NCBI GenBank assembly: GCA_903928965.1
Contig: CAIYSZ010000020.1
Span: 1 to 43,401 of the forward strand
Reading direction: 5' to 3'
DNA: 43,401 bases
Source of the DNA: an uncultured Pseudomonadota bacterium
GTDB lineage: Bacteria; Pseudomonadota; Gammaproteobacteria; Methylococcales; Methylomonadaceae
Shown: positions 34,463 to 43,381 of the stretch, one piece after another
How positions within the stretch are numbered: position 1 is the first letter of the stretch
How the letters are laid out: the number at the start of each line of letters is the position of its first letter
Notes under the pieces: generated by a model
Databases searched by the model: none
Told to the model about the DNA's origin: nothing
Seen by the model: only the letters and a program-made list of their open reading frames with translations
Made by a program: the position numbers and the translations under genes

Positions 34463-37400
34463 ATGAGCAAATACGACGAACTGGTCATTAAATTAAAGGA
34501 AATTTTCCAGATCGACAAACCGGAACTGGATTTCGGCGTGTACCGCATCCTCAACACCCGCGCGGCGGAAGTGAACGACTATCTGGAAAACCGGCTCAAG
34601 GCCAAGGTGTTGGCCAGTTTAGCCGCCTCCGGCGCGCCGACGGAACAAGCCTTGCGCCTGGAGCTCAAGGAAAAGGAAGCCCAATACCAAGCCGACGGCA
34701 TCAACCCGGACAGCGTGCCCAAGATTCTGGAAATCCGCCAAAAACTGAGCGATTACAACGCAAACCGCTTCGAACACGAAAACGCCGTGTTTAGCCATCT
34801 ACTTAACTTTTTCTCCAGATACTACGACAAAGGCGACTTCATCAGCCAGCGCCGCTACAAGGGCGACACCTACGCCATACCCTACGCCGGCGAGGAAGTG
34901 GTGTTGCATTGGGCCAATAAAGACCAGTATTACACGAAAAGCGGAGAAAACTTCGCCAATTACGCCTTCAAGCTGGACGATGGCCGCACGGTGCGCTTTC
35001 AACTGGTGGCCGCCGACACAGCCAAGGACAACCGCAAGGACAACGACAAGGAACGCCGCTTTGTATTGATGGAAGCGCATACCCGAACAGTAATAGACGC
35101 CGACGGCGAGGAACATGCGGAACAACTGGAGCCGGTGACGGAAGAAAACGGCGAACTGCTGCTGCGCTTTGCCTACCAAGCCATGCCCAAGGGCAGCAAG
35201 CAAGACGAGTTGATGGCGCAAGCGGCGCAAACCATTCTGAACCACCCCATTGTCAAAGCCCGCTGGCTGGATTTAACCCAGCGCGCGCCGACCGAAAAAA
35301 ATCCGCTGCGCACCGTGCTGGAAAAAGCACTGGGCCATTACACCAGTAAAAACAGCGCCGATTATTTCATACATAAGGATTTGGGCGGTTTCTTGCGCCG
35401 CGAACTGGATTTTTACATCAAAACCGAAGTCATGCAGCTGGACGATGTGCAAGCGGCGGCCACGTTTGCCGACATCGAACGCAATTTGCGCATGATCCAA
35501 GTATTGCGCGAAATCGCGCTGGACTTGATCGCTTTTTTGGCGCAATTGGAGGATTTTCAGAAAAAACTCTGGCTAAAGAAAAAATTTATCGTCGCCGCGC
35601 ATTACTGCATAACGCTGGATAGGATAATCGAACATGCGCCCGATTTATTGAAAACCATCGCCGCGAACCCCAAGCAATGGGAACAATGGCAAGGCTTGGG
35701 GCTGCTGAACGGAGAAGCGGACTTATTCAGCCTGTCGCAAACCGGCAGTGTCGATTACTTGCGCGAGCACCCCTATTTAATGGCGGATACCGCCTTGTTT
35801 GACCCATCCTTCAAAGCGGCGTTGCTGGCGGCGCTGGATAATCTGGATGAGAGTTTGGACGGCTTGCTGGTGCATGGGGATAATTTTCAGGCTTTGAATT
35901 TATTGCAAGAGCGGTATCGGGAGCAGGTTAAGTGTATTTATATTGACCCACCTTACAATACAGACTCTTCTGAGATTGCCTATAAAAATGGGTATCGTTC
36001 ATCATCGTGGGTGAGTTTGTTACATAATCGTTTTATCCAATCAAAGCATTTGATGAAAGAAGATGGCGTACTATGTGCAACAATCGACGATCAACAACAA
36101 AAAGAATTATCTTTTATATTAGATGAGCAATTTGGACAAGAAAATTACCTGGGAACTATTGCAATTCGCATTAACCCATCAGGAAGAATTACGCTTCGCG
36201 GTTTTGCTCAATGCCATGAATATGGAATATTCTATGGAAAATCCCTAAAATCATCAATTTCAAAACTTACTCGCAGTGATGAACAGTTAGAACGATTCAA
36301 TCAAGAAGACGAAAAAGGTGTTTTTGAATGGAGAAACTTTCGTCGCGAGGGCTCCGCTTCAGAACGTTTTAGTCGACCAAAACGTCATTTCCCAATATAT
36401 GTTGAAAATGGGAAATTTCGTATTCCCAAGCTCAAATGGAATGATGATAACAATTCATATGAAGTCCTGGATAAACCTAAAGATTGTGAAATCGAAATTT
36501 ATCCTATTGATGCACAAGGTACAGAACGCGTTTGGCGATGGGGATTGGAAAGAATTAGCCGAGAATCCACCGAGGTTGTTCCAAAAATTAATCAGCGTGG
36601 CGATTTACAGGTTTACTATAAATATAGACCTAACGAAGAGGGCGTTTTACCACAAACTATTTGGGTAGATAAGAAGTTTTCAGCTACTGAGTATGGCACT
36701 GCATTATTAAAAGCCTTATTCAGTACCCGTAATGAGTTCAGTTTTCCAAAATCAATTTTTGCTCTTGAAGATTCGGTGAAAATAATGCTTGGTAACCGGC
36801 GTGATGGTATAGTACTTGATTATTTTGCGGGGTCGGGAACTACTGGTCATGCAGTTATTTCGCTTAATCGGCTAGACGAGGGCACTCGTAAATATATTCT
36901 TGTAGAACAAGGTGAATACTTTGATACAGCAATTAAACCCCGCCTCCAAAAAGTAATCTACTCCGCCGACTGGAAAAACGGCCAGCCCACCGCGCCGCAT
37001 ACCGGCATATCCCATGCCTTCAAGGTGTTAAAAATCGAAAGCTACGAAGACACGCTAAACAATCTGGAACTGCGCCGCGAGCAAGGGCAAACCGACTTAA
37101 TCCGTTCCCTGCCGCAAACCTCGCAAGACGATTATTTGCTGCGTTATATGCTAAACATCGAAAGCCGGGGTTCGCTGCTGTCGGTGGACGCTTTCCGTAA
37201 ACCCTTTGACTTTTCGTTAAACATCGCCGTCGATTCGGCGGGCGCTTATCAACGGCAAGCGGTGGATTTGGTGGAGACGTTTAATTATTTAATCGGGCTT
37301 AAGGTTAAGCACATTGATTTGCATATTCCGCAAGGCTTCGCCTGGGTCGGCGGTTGGCTGCCCGGCGGCGAAACCGCGTTGGTGTTGTGGCGCGATTTGG

Positions 37401-37615
37401 ACGTGGTGGATTACGCGGCGCTGAATCGCTTGTGCGAGCGGCTGGCGCTCAACCCGGCGGATAGCGAGTACGACGTGGTGTATATTAACGGCGACCATAA
37501 CATCCCTACCGTGTTCACCAGTCTGGCCAGCGAGGGCGGCGCGACCAAACGCCTGAAAATCCGCCAGATCGAGCCTGAGTTTTTGCGCCGGATGTTTGAT
37601 GTGGAGACCTTGTGA
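34463..37615 (+). CDS. Beta-class DNA adenine methyltransferase (type III Mod-like), large
   Basis: This is an S-adenosylmethionine-dependent DNA N6-adenine (or N4-cytosine) methyltransferase of 1050 residues. Motif IV DPPYNT is at 495-500 and motif I DYFAGSGTTGHA at 786-797; the order IV before I marks the beta class, as in type III Mod. The ~490-residue N-terminal helical region (KYDELVIKLKEIFQIDKPEL and on) is far longer than in simple Mod proteins (usually about 600-700 residues in all) and probably binds partners. The C-terminal ~230 residues are a separate domain. Bases 35930-36950 are AT-rich and use different codons from the GC-rich flanks, suggesting exchange of the catalytic and target-recognition part. 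It presumably marks self DNA for the system. Confidence 0.93.
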   Translation: MSKYDELVIKLKEIFQIDKPELDFGVYRILNTRAAEVNDYLENRLKAKVLASLAASGAPTEQALRLELKEKEAQYQADGINPDSVPKILEIRQKLSDYNANRFEHENAVFSHLLNFFSRYYDKGDFISQRRYKGDTYAIPYAGEEVVLHWANKDQYYTKSGENFANYAFKLDDGRTVRFQLVAADTAKDNRKDNDKERRFVLMEAHTRTVIDADGEEHAEQLEPVTEENGELLLRFAYQAMPKGSKQDELMAQAAQTILNHPIVKARWLDLTQRAPTEKNPLRTVLEKALGHYTSKNSADYFIHKDLGGFLRRELDFYIKTEVMQLDDVQAAATFADIERNLRMIQVLREIALDLIAFLAQLEDFQKKLWLKKKFIVAAHYCITLDRIIEHAPDLLKTIAANPKQWEQWQGLGLLNGEADLFSLSQTGSVDYLREHPYLMADTALFDPSFKAALLAALDNLDESLDGLLVHGDNFQALNLLQERYREQVKCIYIDPPYNTDSSEIAYKNGYRSSSWVSLLHNRFIQSKHLMKEDGVLCATIDDQQQKELSFILDEQFGQENYLGTIAIRINPSGRITLRGFAQCHEYGIFYGKSLKSSISKLTRSDEQLERFNQEDEKGVFEWRNFRREGSASERFSRPKRHFPIYVENGKFRIPKLKWNDDNNSYEVLDKPKDCEIEIYPIDAQGTERVWRWGLERISRESTEVVPKINQRGDLQVYYKYRPNEEGVLPQTIWVDKKFSATEYGTALLKALFSTRNEFSFPKSIFALEDSVKIMLGNRRDGIVLDYFAGSGTTGHAVISLNRLDEGTRKYILVEQGEYFDTAIKPRLQKVIYSADWKNGQPTAPHTGISHAFKVLKIESYEDTLNNLELRREQGQTDLIRSLPQTSQDDYLLRYMLNIESRGSLLSVDAFRKPFDFSLNIAVDSAGAYQRQAVDLVETFNYLIGLKVKHIDLHIPQGFAWVGGWLPGGETALVLWRDLDVVDYAALNRLCERLALNPADSEYDVVYINGDHNIPTVFTSLASEGGATKRLKIRQIEPEFLRRMFDVETL

Positions 37616-37637
37616 TAAATCTTTGCGATTGCACGCC

Positions 37638-39272
37638 ATGAGTCTGGAAGATCAATATGCCGACCGCAAATCGTTAAAAACGTTAACCGGCAATAATAAG
37701 CAATGGGATGAGTTGGCCAAGGATTGCGTGTGTTTCGCCAATGGCCAAGGCGGACGTTTATTGATTGGCATTGAAGACGGTCAAGCCCTGCCGCCGCCGG
37801 GCCAGCAAATCTGCCCCGAACTACTGGAAAAATTGCGCAAACGGATAGCCGAATTAACGGTGAATGTGCAAGTCTTGCCGCGCATTGTCACTACGGAAAA
37901 TGGCGCGCAATATATCGAATTGCTAATTGACCGTTCGCTTAACGTCGCTTCCACTCAAGATGGTCGTTATTTCATTCGCGTCAGCGATACCTGTCAACCG
38001 GTAACCGGCGATGACGTATTGCGTTTAGCCAATGAACGTCCTGGCAGACCTTGGGAGACCATGCGCGGCGAGACGCCGCACAATCAGGCGGACGCGCGGA
38101 AACTGAATGCTTTTGTCACCGCCATTCGCGCTTCGGATCGGGTAAAAAATACGGTTAAGGAAAAAACCGCCGACGAATTATTAAACCATTACGCCTTGGC
38201 TGAAAGCGGGGTGTTGACGTTTCTTGGCGTCTTATTATTAGGCAACGCCAGCGACCGCCGCGCCTTGGGAACAGCGCCGCTGGTGCAAGCCATAAAGTAC
38301 GATGAGTTGGGCCAAAAAATCAATAAATGGCTGTGGGATGATTATAGTCTGTCGCCAATCGAACTGATTGACGCGGTTTGGGCGGAAGTAACCGATTTTC
38401 GCGAGACGTATGAAGTTGCCGAGGGGTTGTTTCGGCGTCAAATTCCGGCGTTTGACGAAAAAGTGGTGCGTGAATTATTGGTCAATGCTCTCGTGCATCG
38501 ACCTTATACCCAACGCGGGGATATTTTTCTTAATTTACATCCCGATCGCCTTGAAGTGGTCAACCCCGGCCGTTTGCCGTTAGGCGTTACTCCGCATAAT
38601 ATTCTGCATGCCAGCCGCCGCCGTAATGAAGGTTTGGCGCGAGTGTTTCACGATATAGGCTTGATGGAAAAAGAAGGCAGCGGTTTTGATTTACTCTACG
38701 ATTTGCTGCTTTCCTCTGGACGCCCGGCGCCGGTTGCCGAGGAAGGAACGGATTGGGTTAGAGTCACGGTTCAGCGCCGAATTTTGAAACCCAATGTATT
38801 GCGATTAATTGAAGAAGTGGAAGGCCGTTACCAACTTACCCAGCGCGAACGCATCACGCTTGGCGTGCTGGCCTTATCGGAAGGCGTGACAGCGCGGGAA
38901 TTAGCGGAATTATTGGAAATCGATTCAGCCAGCCAGCTTGCGCCCTGGCTGGGACGATTGGTGAACGCGGGGCTAATCAAGACCATGGGTAGAACCAAGG
39001 CGACCCAATATTTTGTCGAACCCAGTTTATTACGGGATTCCAACATCAAATTGCCGACCACGCTCAGCCGCATTGAACCGTATAGATTACAAGAATTGAT
39101 TCGGGAAGACTTGCATCGTTATCCCAATTCTAAGATTGGCGAGATTGGGAGCCGTATCGGCGCGGAAATCAGTCGCTCAAAACTAAAGAAGGCATTGGCG
39201 GCCATGACGCAACAAGGACAAGTGATTAAGAATGGCGAGCTAAACGGTTCCCGCTATCGCTTGGCCGAATAG
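37638..39272 (+). CDS. AlbA_2 / GHKL ATPase-like protein (Schlafen-AlbA regulator type)
   Basis: This 544-residue protein combines an N-terminal AlbA_2 (Schlafen-like) domain (MSLEDQYADRKSLKTLTGNNKQW is a diverged start; AKDCVCFANGQGGRLLIGIED is the core) with a GHKL-type ATP-binding domain: RELLVNALVHRPY (N box, about residues 275-290), LEVVNPGRLPLG (G1-like) and MEKEGSGFDLLYD. The C-terminal third has winged-helix segments (ITLGVLALSEGVTARELAELLEID). The start is ATG 37638, 23 bases after the methyltransferase stop. Family members are often called transcriptional regulators, but in methylase-helicase clusters they recur as the ATPase component. Here it lies between the methyltransferase and Res-like genes, so a core role in the defence system is likely but unproven. 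Confidence 0.88.
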   Translation: MSLEDQYADRKSLKTLTGNNKQWDELAKDCVCFANGQGGRLLIGIEDGQALPPPGQQICPELLEKLRKRIAELTVNVQVLPRIVTTENGAQYIELLIDRSLNVASTQDGRYFIRVSDTCQPVTGDDVLRLANERPGRPWETMRGETPHNQADARKLNAFVTAIRASDRVKNTVKEKTADELLNHYALAESGVLTFLGVLLLGNASDRRALGTAPLVQAIKYDELGQKINKWLWDDYSLSPIELIDAVWAEVTDFRETYEVAEGLFRRQIPAFDEKVVRELLVNALVHRPYTQRGDIFLNLHPDRLEVVNPGRLPLGVTPHNILHASRRRNEGLARVFHDIGLMEKEGSGFDLLYDLLLSSGRPAPVAEEGTDWVRVTVQRRILKPNVLRLIEEVEGRYQLTQRERITLGVLALSEGVTARELAELLEIDSASQLAPWLGRLVNAGLIKTMGRTKATQYFVEPSLLRDSNIKLPTTLSRIEPYRLQELIREDLHRYPNSKIGEIGSRIGAEISRSKLKKALAAMTQQGQVIKNGELNGSRYRLAE

Positions 39273-39481
39273 ACGCCGTTAGCTGGCATTTGGCTCAAAA
39301 TTGACCGAATCGAATCAAATCGAACCATTCGGCGAACCAAATTGACGCAAAACACAAACACAACCAATTGTTTTTTATGAAATTATATTATTAACACATT
39401 ATAAGTAATGAGCCAAATGAAAGCTAATTAAACGAGCTAATCGTAAACCTGAAACCAAAATATAAGCGCCACCGTAAGTTT

Positions 39482-39497
39482 TTTAGACAAGTCTAAA
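39482..39497. promoter_or_regulatory. Inverted repeat (possible operator) before the Res-like gene
   Basis: TTTAGAC-AA-GTCTAAA is a perfect 7-bp inverted repeat ending 19 bases before the ATG at 39517. The 244-base gap (39273-39516) is AT-rich, unlike the tight spacing before it, so the Res-like gene probably has its own promoter controlled here. GAATCGAATCAAATCGAA (about 39308-39325) is a short direct repeat in the same gap. Confidence 0.5.
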
Positions 39498-39516
39498 CAG
39501 AATAGGGTTGAAATAA

Positions 39517-42500
39517 ATGAGCAAACAGGGCAAACCCCGTAAACACAGCTTTCATCAAGAATTGGTGCTGAATCGCTTTATGTTGGGCCTGTTTCATGGC
39601 GGCACGTTGGCGGCGATGAAACAGCGGCTGGGGGAAGACCGGCATCAAGGGTTGGCCGAGGATGGTCAAACCGGATTTTTTCATGCGTTACAACATAATC
39701 TGTTCGACCTAGAGCAGCTTAGCCAAGCGGATTTGCGCCGCTACGATCTGAATATTGTCCGGCATTGGGGGGCGATTACCGAACGCCGAAACCTGTTGGA
39801 AGGCGTGGCGCTAAACCTGAAGTATTTCCAGTACCTGTCGCTGTTGTTCACCGAAATATATCTGGATTGGTATTTTAACCGCCGCCAGCGGTTGCTGGAC
39901 GGCCTAAACCAGACTTTGCGCGATTATAACCGCGAGCAGGAAGCGGATGCTAGGTTTCAAGAAATAGCAGCGGACGACCTAAACAAGCTGGCGTTCTGGA
40001 ACGCCACCGGCAGCGGCAAGACCTTGTTGTTGCATGTGAATATTCGCCAATATCTGCATTATTTCCAAAATGGCCGCGATGTTTACCCGGATAAAATCAT
40101 TTTGCTGACGCCAAATGAAGGCTTGTCCGGCCAGCATCTTGCGGAGCTGAAGCTGTCCGGTTTTGACCATTGCCATTTGTTTGATAAAAAGGTTAGCCGC
40201 GCCATGTTTTCCGGCGCGGTGGAAGTGATAGACATTAACAAGCTCGGCGAGGAAATGGGTGATAAAACCGTGGCGGTGGCGGCTTTTGAAGGCAATAACT
40301 TGGTGCTGGTGGACGAAGGCCATCGCGGAACCGGCTCCGCCGGCGGGGCCTGGATGAACCGGCGCGAAGCCTTGGTGCGCGGCGGCTTCGCCTTTGAATA
40401 TTCCGCCACCTTCGGTCAGGCGGTCGCCAAGGGCTTAACCGTGGCGCGCGCCGAGGAAGAAATCCTCAAAACCAAGGCCAAGCTGTTATTCAATAGCAAA
40501 AATCTGAAAAAGCTGGATGAGTCGCAAAAAGCACAACTGCGGTTGACCGCCGCCGAGAAACTTAAGGCCCGCGGCATGGCGACTAGGGAGATATATGCCA
40601 AAAATATATTGTTCGATTATTCCTACAAGTATTTTTACGAGGATGGCTACGGCAAGGAATCGTTGATTCTGAATCTAAAGGACGATGATTACGGGCGGGA
40701 AGAAACCGCTCGGCTTTACTTTACCGCCTGCTTGTTGAGTTTTTATCAGCAGCAGTATTTATGGCGCGCGCATCGTGACAATTTAGCAGATTTTAATATT
40801 GAAAAACCGTTGTGGGTGTTTGTCGGCAATACCGTCAGCGGCGAGGATTCGGATATTTTGACGGTCGCGCGTTTTCTAGGCGGCTTTATTCAAGATGGCG
40901 AAAAAACCCGGCTCTGGTTGCGCGATTTATTATCCGGCGCGGCGCGTTTGTTGGACGGCAAGGGCAACGACATTTTCAAGAGTCGTTTTACCCCCTTGCT
41001 GCACTTTAGCGCCGATGAAGTTTATGCGGATATTTTAAAAACCTTGTTCAACGCCGATTCCGCGCAACGCTTGAAACTGGTGAATCTGAAAAACAGCAAG
41101 GGCGAGCTGTTGTTGCGGGTGGGTGCTGGAGAGCCGTTTGGTTTAATCAATATCGGCGACGATGCCGGCTTTTTTAAGGAAGCACAAAAAGAACGCGCAT
41201 TCGATACCGAAGCCGATGAATTCGGCGCTTCGATTTTCGGACGATTAAATGACAAGGATAGCCGTTTGCATGTGTTGATCGGTTCCCGGAAATTTACCGA
41301 GGGCTGGAGCAGTTGGCGGGTTTCCACCATGGGATTGCTGAACATGGGCAAGGGCGAAGGCTCGCAGATTATTCAGTTGTTTGGGCGCGGCGTGCGTCTG
41401 AAGGGTAAAGAGTATTCGTTAAAACGCAGCACGCCGGGACAGCGCCCCAAGGGCTTACATCTGGATCGCTTGGAAACACTGAATATTTTTGGCGTCAACG
41501 CCGGGTATATGGCGGCGTTCAAGGAGTATTTGCAGGAAGAAGGTGTTACCACCAGCGATGAAATCATTGAACTGGATTTTAAAACCCGGACTAATTTGCC
41601 CGGCGCGCCGTTAAAAACCTTGGCGCTGAAAGACGGTTACCAGGACAATCAGATCAAAGGCTTTAAACGCAGCCATTACCCTTGGCTGTATGAGACGCCC
41701 TGCGAATTTGCCGGAAAAATCAAACCGGCGCATGTGACGTTGGATTTGTATCCAAAATTGGAAGCCTTGACCAGCGCTGGCGGGGCTGGCGGTAAACCTG
41801 AGCAATCCGTGCGCCACAGCGCAAAACTACACCCCACCATGATGGTGTTGTTCGATTTTGACCGTATTTATTTGGCGGTGCAGGAATTTAAGCAGTTTCG
41901 CGCTTGGAGCAATCTACGCTTGGAGCGGGCGCGATTACAGACTTTTTGTTTGGCGGAATCGTATTGGTACACCTTGTATTTGCCTAAATCCGAATTAGAA
42001 ATTCATGCCATCGCTGATATTCGTAAGCAAGAAGATATTTTGATCCGTTTGTTGCTGGATTATACCGAGCGTTTTTACCAAACCCTGAAGGCGGCGTATG
42101 AAGGTCAGTTTTACGAGGTGGTCACCATCAACGAGGACGATGAAATTTTGCTCAAGGAATACCATTTCGATATTGAAAACAGCGATAGCGGCCTGGAGTT
42201 TGAGCATAAAATTAAACAATTGCAAACCTTGGTCGCCAGCGGCAAACTGGGCGAAGCGGGTCAGTGGCGGGCGGATCAACTGGTGGCGATCTGCTTTCCG
42301 CCGCATTTGTACTATCCCTTGTTCGCCAGCGACGACGGCGCGTCATTAAATAACGGCGTCTTGCCGTTGAAAATGCGGCCGTTGTCATTTGGCGCGCCAA
42401 GCGAAGTGCAATTTGTGCGCGATCTGGAACAATTTTATCTCTCGGCGGCAGGCCGGAAAACTTTGAGCAAGCTTAATCTGTATTTGTTGCGGAACGCCAA

Positions 42501-42858
42501 TAACAAAGCTAAAGGCTTGGGATTTGCGTTGGCGGGTAATTTTTATCCGGATTTTTTGCTGTGGCTGGTGGATACCGAAACCGACCGGCAATGGCTGAGT
42601 TTTATTGACCCCAAGGGCTTGCGGCAAATTAACTTGAATGATCCCAAGCTGGGCCTATATCAAGAAATAAAAACCTTGGAGCCGGGATTGGGCGATCCAA
42701 GATTGAGTTTAAGCGCATTTATCCTCTCCCCAACCCCGTTTAATAAGCTGTTAAACGTGCATGTTGAACAAGCGGAGCTTGAGGCGCGTAATGTGTTGTT
42801 TATGCAAGACGGACAAGCGTATTTGCATAAAATGTTTGCAACGATTTTGGTGAATTAG
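39517..42858 (+). CDS. Type III restriction Res-like DEAD/DEAH helicase with PD-(D/E)xK nuclease site
   Basis: This is an SF2 helicase-nuclease of 1113 residues. Walker A is ATGSGKT (Lys168), motif II is DEGH (266-269), SATFGQ follows as motif III, and motif VI is QIIQLFGRGVRL. Near the C-terminus PDFLLW (Pro1011-Asp1012) followed by FIDPKG (Asp1031, Lys1033) gives a PD-x18-DxK arrangement, the likely endonuclease active site as in type III Res. The long middle region contains conserved aromatic segments (YEQ-like strands) of unknown role. It would be the nucleolytic effector, cutting unmodified DNA. It is separated from the upstream genes by an own regulatory region, so expression may be timed after methylation. 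Confidence 0.92.
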   Translation: MSKQGKPRKHSFHQELVLNRFMLGLFHGGTLAAMKQRLGEDRHQGLAEDGQTGFFHALQHNLFDLEQLSQADLRRYDLNIVRHWGAITERRNLLEGVALNLKYFQYLSLLFTEIYLDWYFNRRQRLLDGLNQTLRDYNREQEADARFQEIAADDLNKLAFWNATGSGKTLLLHVNIRQYLHYFQNGRDVYPDKIILLTPNEGLSGQHLAELKLSGFDHCHLFDKKVSRAMFSGAVEVIDINKLGEEMGDKTVAVAAFEGNNLVLVDEGHRGTGSAGGAWMNRREALVRGGFAFEYSATFGQAVAKGLTVARAEEEILKTKAKLLFNSKNLKKLDESQKAQLRLTAAEKLKARGMATREIYAKNILFDYSYKYFYEDGYGKESLILNLKDDDYGREETARLYFTACLLSFYQQQYLWRAHRDNLADFNIEKPLWVFVGNTVSGEDSDILTVARFLGGFIQDGEKTRLWLRDLLSGAARLLDGKGNDIFKSRFTPLLHFSADEVYADILKTLFNADSAQRLKLVNLKNSKGELLLRVGAGEPFGLINIGDDAGFFKEAQKERAFDTEADEFGASIFGRLNDKDSRLHVLIGSRKFTEGWSSWRVSTMGLLNMGKGEGSQIIQLFGRGVRLKGKEYSLKRSTPGQRPKGLHLDRLETLNIFGVNAGYMAAFKEYLQEEGVTTSDEIIELDFKTRTNLPGAPLKTLALKDGYQDNQIKGFKRSHYPWLYETPCEFAGKIKPAHVTLDLYPKLEALTSAGGAGGKPEQSVRHSAKLHPTMMVLFDFDRIYLAVQEFKQFRAWSNLRLERARLQTFCLAESYWYTLYLPKSELEIHAIADIRKQEDILIRLLLDYTERFYQTLKAAYEGQFYEVVTINEDDEILLKEYHFDIENSDSGLEFEHKIKQLQTLVASGKLGEAGQWRADQLVAICFPPHLYYPLFASDDGASLNNGVLPLKMRPLSFGAPSEVQFVRDLEQFYLSAAGRKTLSKLNLYLLRNANNKAKGLGFALAGNFYPDFLLWLVDTETDRQWLSFIDPKGLRQINLNDPKLGLYQEIKTLEPGLGDPRLSLSAFILSPTPFNKLLNVHVEQAELEARNVLFMQDGQAYLHKMFATILVN

Positions 42859-42892
42859 CGCATAACTTACAGCAGCATAGGATAATCAAGAC

Positions 42893-43099
42893 ATGGCGAC
42901 CAAGACCGTGATGAAATTTGAAGGCGAGACCTATTATTCCATGGCGACCGCCGCCAAGTTGCTAGGCACGACTACGACTAAACTGAGGGAGATCATAGGC
43001 GCAGAAAAGTTTGAATATCGTAACTTCAAGGAAAACGGCCCGCTGTGGGTAAAGGCGGTGGATATTCAAAATTACCTGAAAAACCGCATCAGTCCATAA
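42893..43099 (+). CDS. Small HTH DNA-binding protein beside attR
   Basis: This 68-residue protein has a MerR/excisionase-type helix-turn-helix: YSMATAAKLLGTTTTKLREIIG (about residues 14-35), then a wing-like strand FEYRNFKENGPLWVKAVDIQNYL. It is the last gene of the island and lies about 160 bases from attR. It may be the excisionase (recombination directionality factor) or a regulator of the Res-like gene 34 bases upstream. The helix-turn-helix assignment is reasonable; the role is inferred from position. The arm-site cluster at 43119-43145 begins 20 bases after its stop. Confidence 0.75.
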   Translation: MATKTVMKFEGETYYSMATAAKLLGTTTTKLREIIGAEKFEYRNFKENGPLWVKAVDIQNYLKNRISP

Positions 43100-43118
43100 C
43101 GCCGGGGTTAAATACCGA

Positions 43119-43145
43119 GTGTCCCATGGGACACTAGCGGGACAC
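43119..43145. repeat. Right-end arm-site cluster with perfect palindrome
   Basis: GTGTCCCATGGGACAC (43119-43134) is a perfect 16-bp palindrome made of two GTGTCCC copies, followed by GCGGGACAC (43137-43145). The same motif marks the left end at 23724-23742 and 23890-23906. The remaining bases to attR (43146-43260) are AT-rich with nothing else seen. Confidence 0.65.
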
Positions 43146-43260
43146 TTGGCGGTAAAAAGTGATAGAATTTGGCAACAAACAGGAACAAGGCGGTAAGGTT
43201 AGTCGCTTGATTTAATTGTTATTGTTTGTTGTGTTGTTTTTTGGGTGATTGATTTTAATG

Positions 43261-43316
43261 GACTGTTAATCACTAGGTCGGCGGTTCGAGCCCGTCCGGG
43301 GGAGCCAAAATATCAA
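43261..43316 (+). repeat. attR: 56-bp copy of the tRNA-Asn 3' half
   Basis: This is identical to 23632-23687. It lacks the 5' half of the tRNA gene, so it is not a functional tRNA. It marks the right end of the element and is followed by the chromosomal or next-element sequence. Confidence 0.95.
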
Positions 43317-43347
43317 GGGCTTACAAAAAATTGTAAGCCCTTTTTTT
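43317..43347 (+). terminator. Terminator after attR
   Basis: GGGCTTACAA (43317-43326) and TTGTAAGCCC (43331-43340) form a perfect 10-bp stem with an AAAA loop, followed by seven Ts. It is either the original tRNA-Asn terminator or one carried by a second element. Confidence 0.9.
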
Positions 43348-43359
43348 GTGTTCGAAGTT

Positions 43360-43381
43360 TTTTGTAGGCATTTTGTAGGCA
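43360..43381. repeat. Tandem 11-bp repeat next to attR
   Basis: TTTTGTAGGCA occurs twice in direct succession (43360-43370 and 43371-43381), 44 bases from the attR core. The arrangement matches the 11-bp-period repeat 37 bases from attL but with a different motif. Confidence 0.7.

Larger units (their letters stand above)
23632..43316. mobile_element. 19.7-kb integrative genomic island at tRNA-Asn
   Basis: The island is bounded by identical 56-bp att repeats (23632-23687 and 43261-43316). It encodes a tyrosine integrase beside attL, an AlpA-like regulator, a TOPRIM primase and a DUF927 helicase. After several small ORFs comes a defence cargo (30794-42858), and an HTH protein lies beside attR. 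No relaxase, conjugation, capsid or terminase genes were recognised, so mobility would depend on a helper phage or conjugative element, or on capture by transformation. The self-replication module and defence cargo resemble phage satellites and defence islands in general layout. Confidence 0.92.

Noticed and set aside
36318..36668. 116-codon frame (+) inside the methyltransferase gene
   Set aside because: It lies in another frame of the AT-rich module; the main frame carries both catalytic motifs and is uninterrupted, so this is a by-product of base composition.
43261..43316. Second tRNA-Asn gene at the right end
   Set aside because: Only the 3' half is present; the 5' acceptor strand and D-arm are missing, so it is the attR copy and not a tRNA gene.
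23632..43316. Conjugative element or prophage
   Set aside because: No relaxase, type IV secretion, capsid, tail or terminase gene was recognised; only integration, replication and defence functions are visible.
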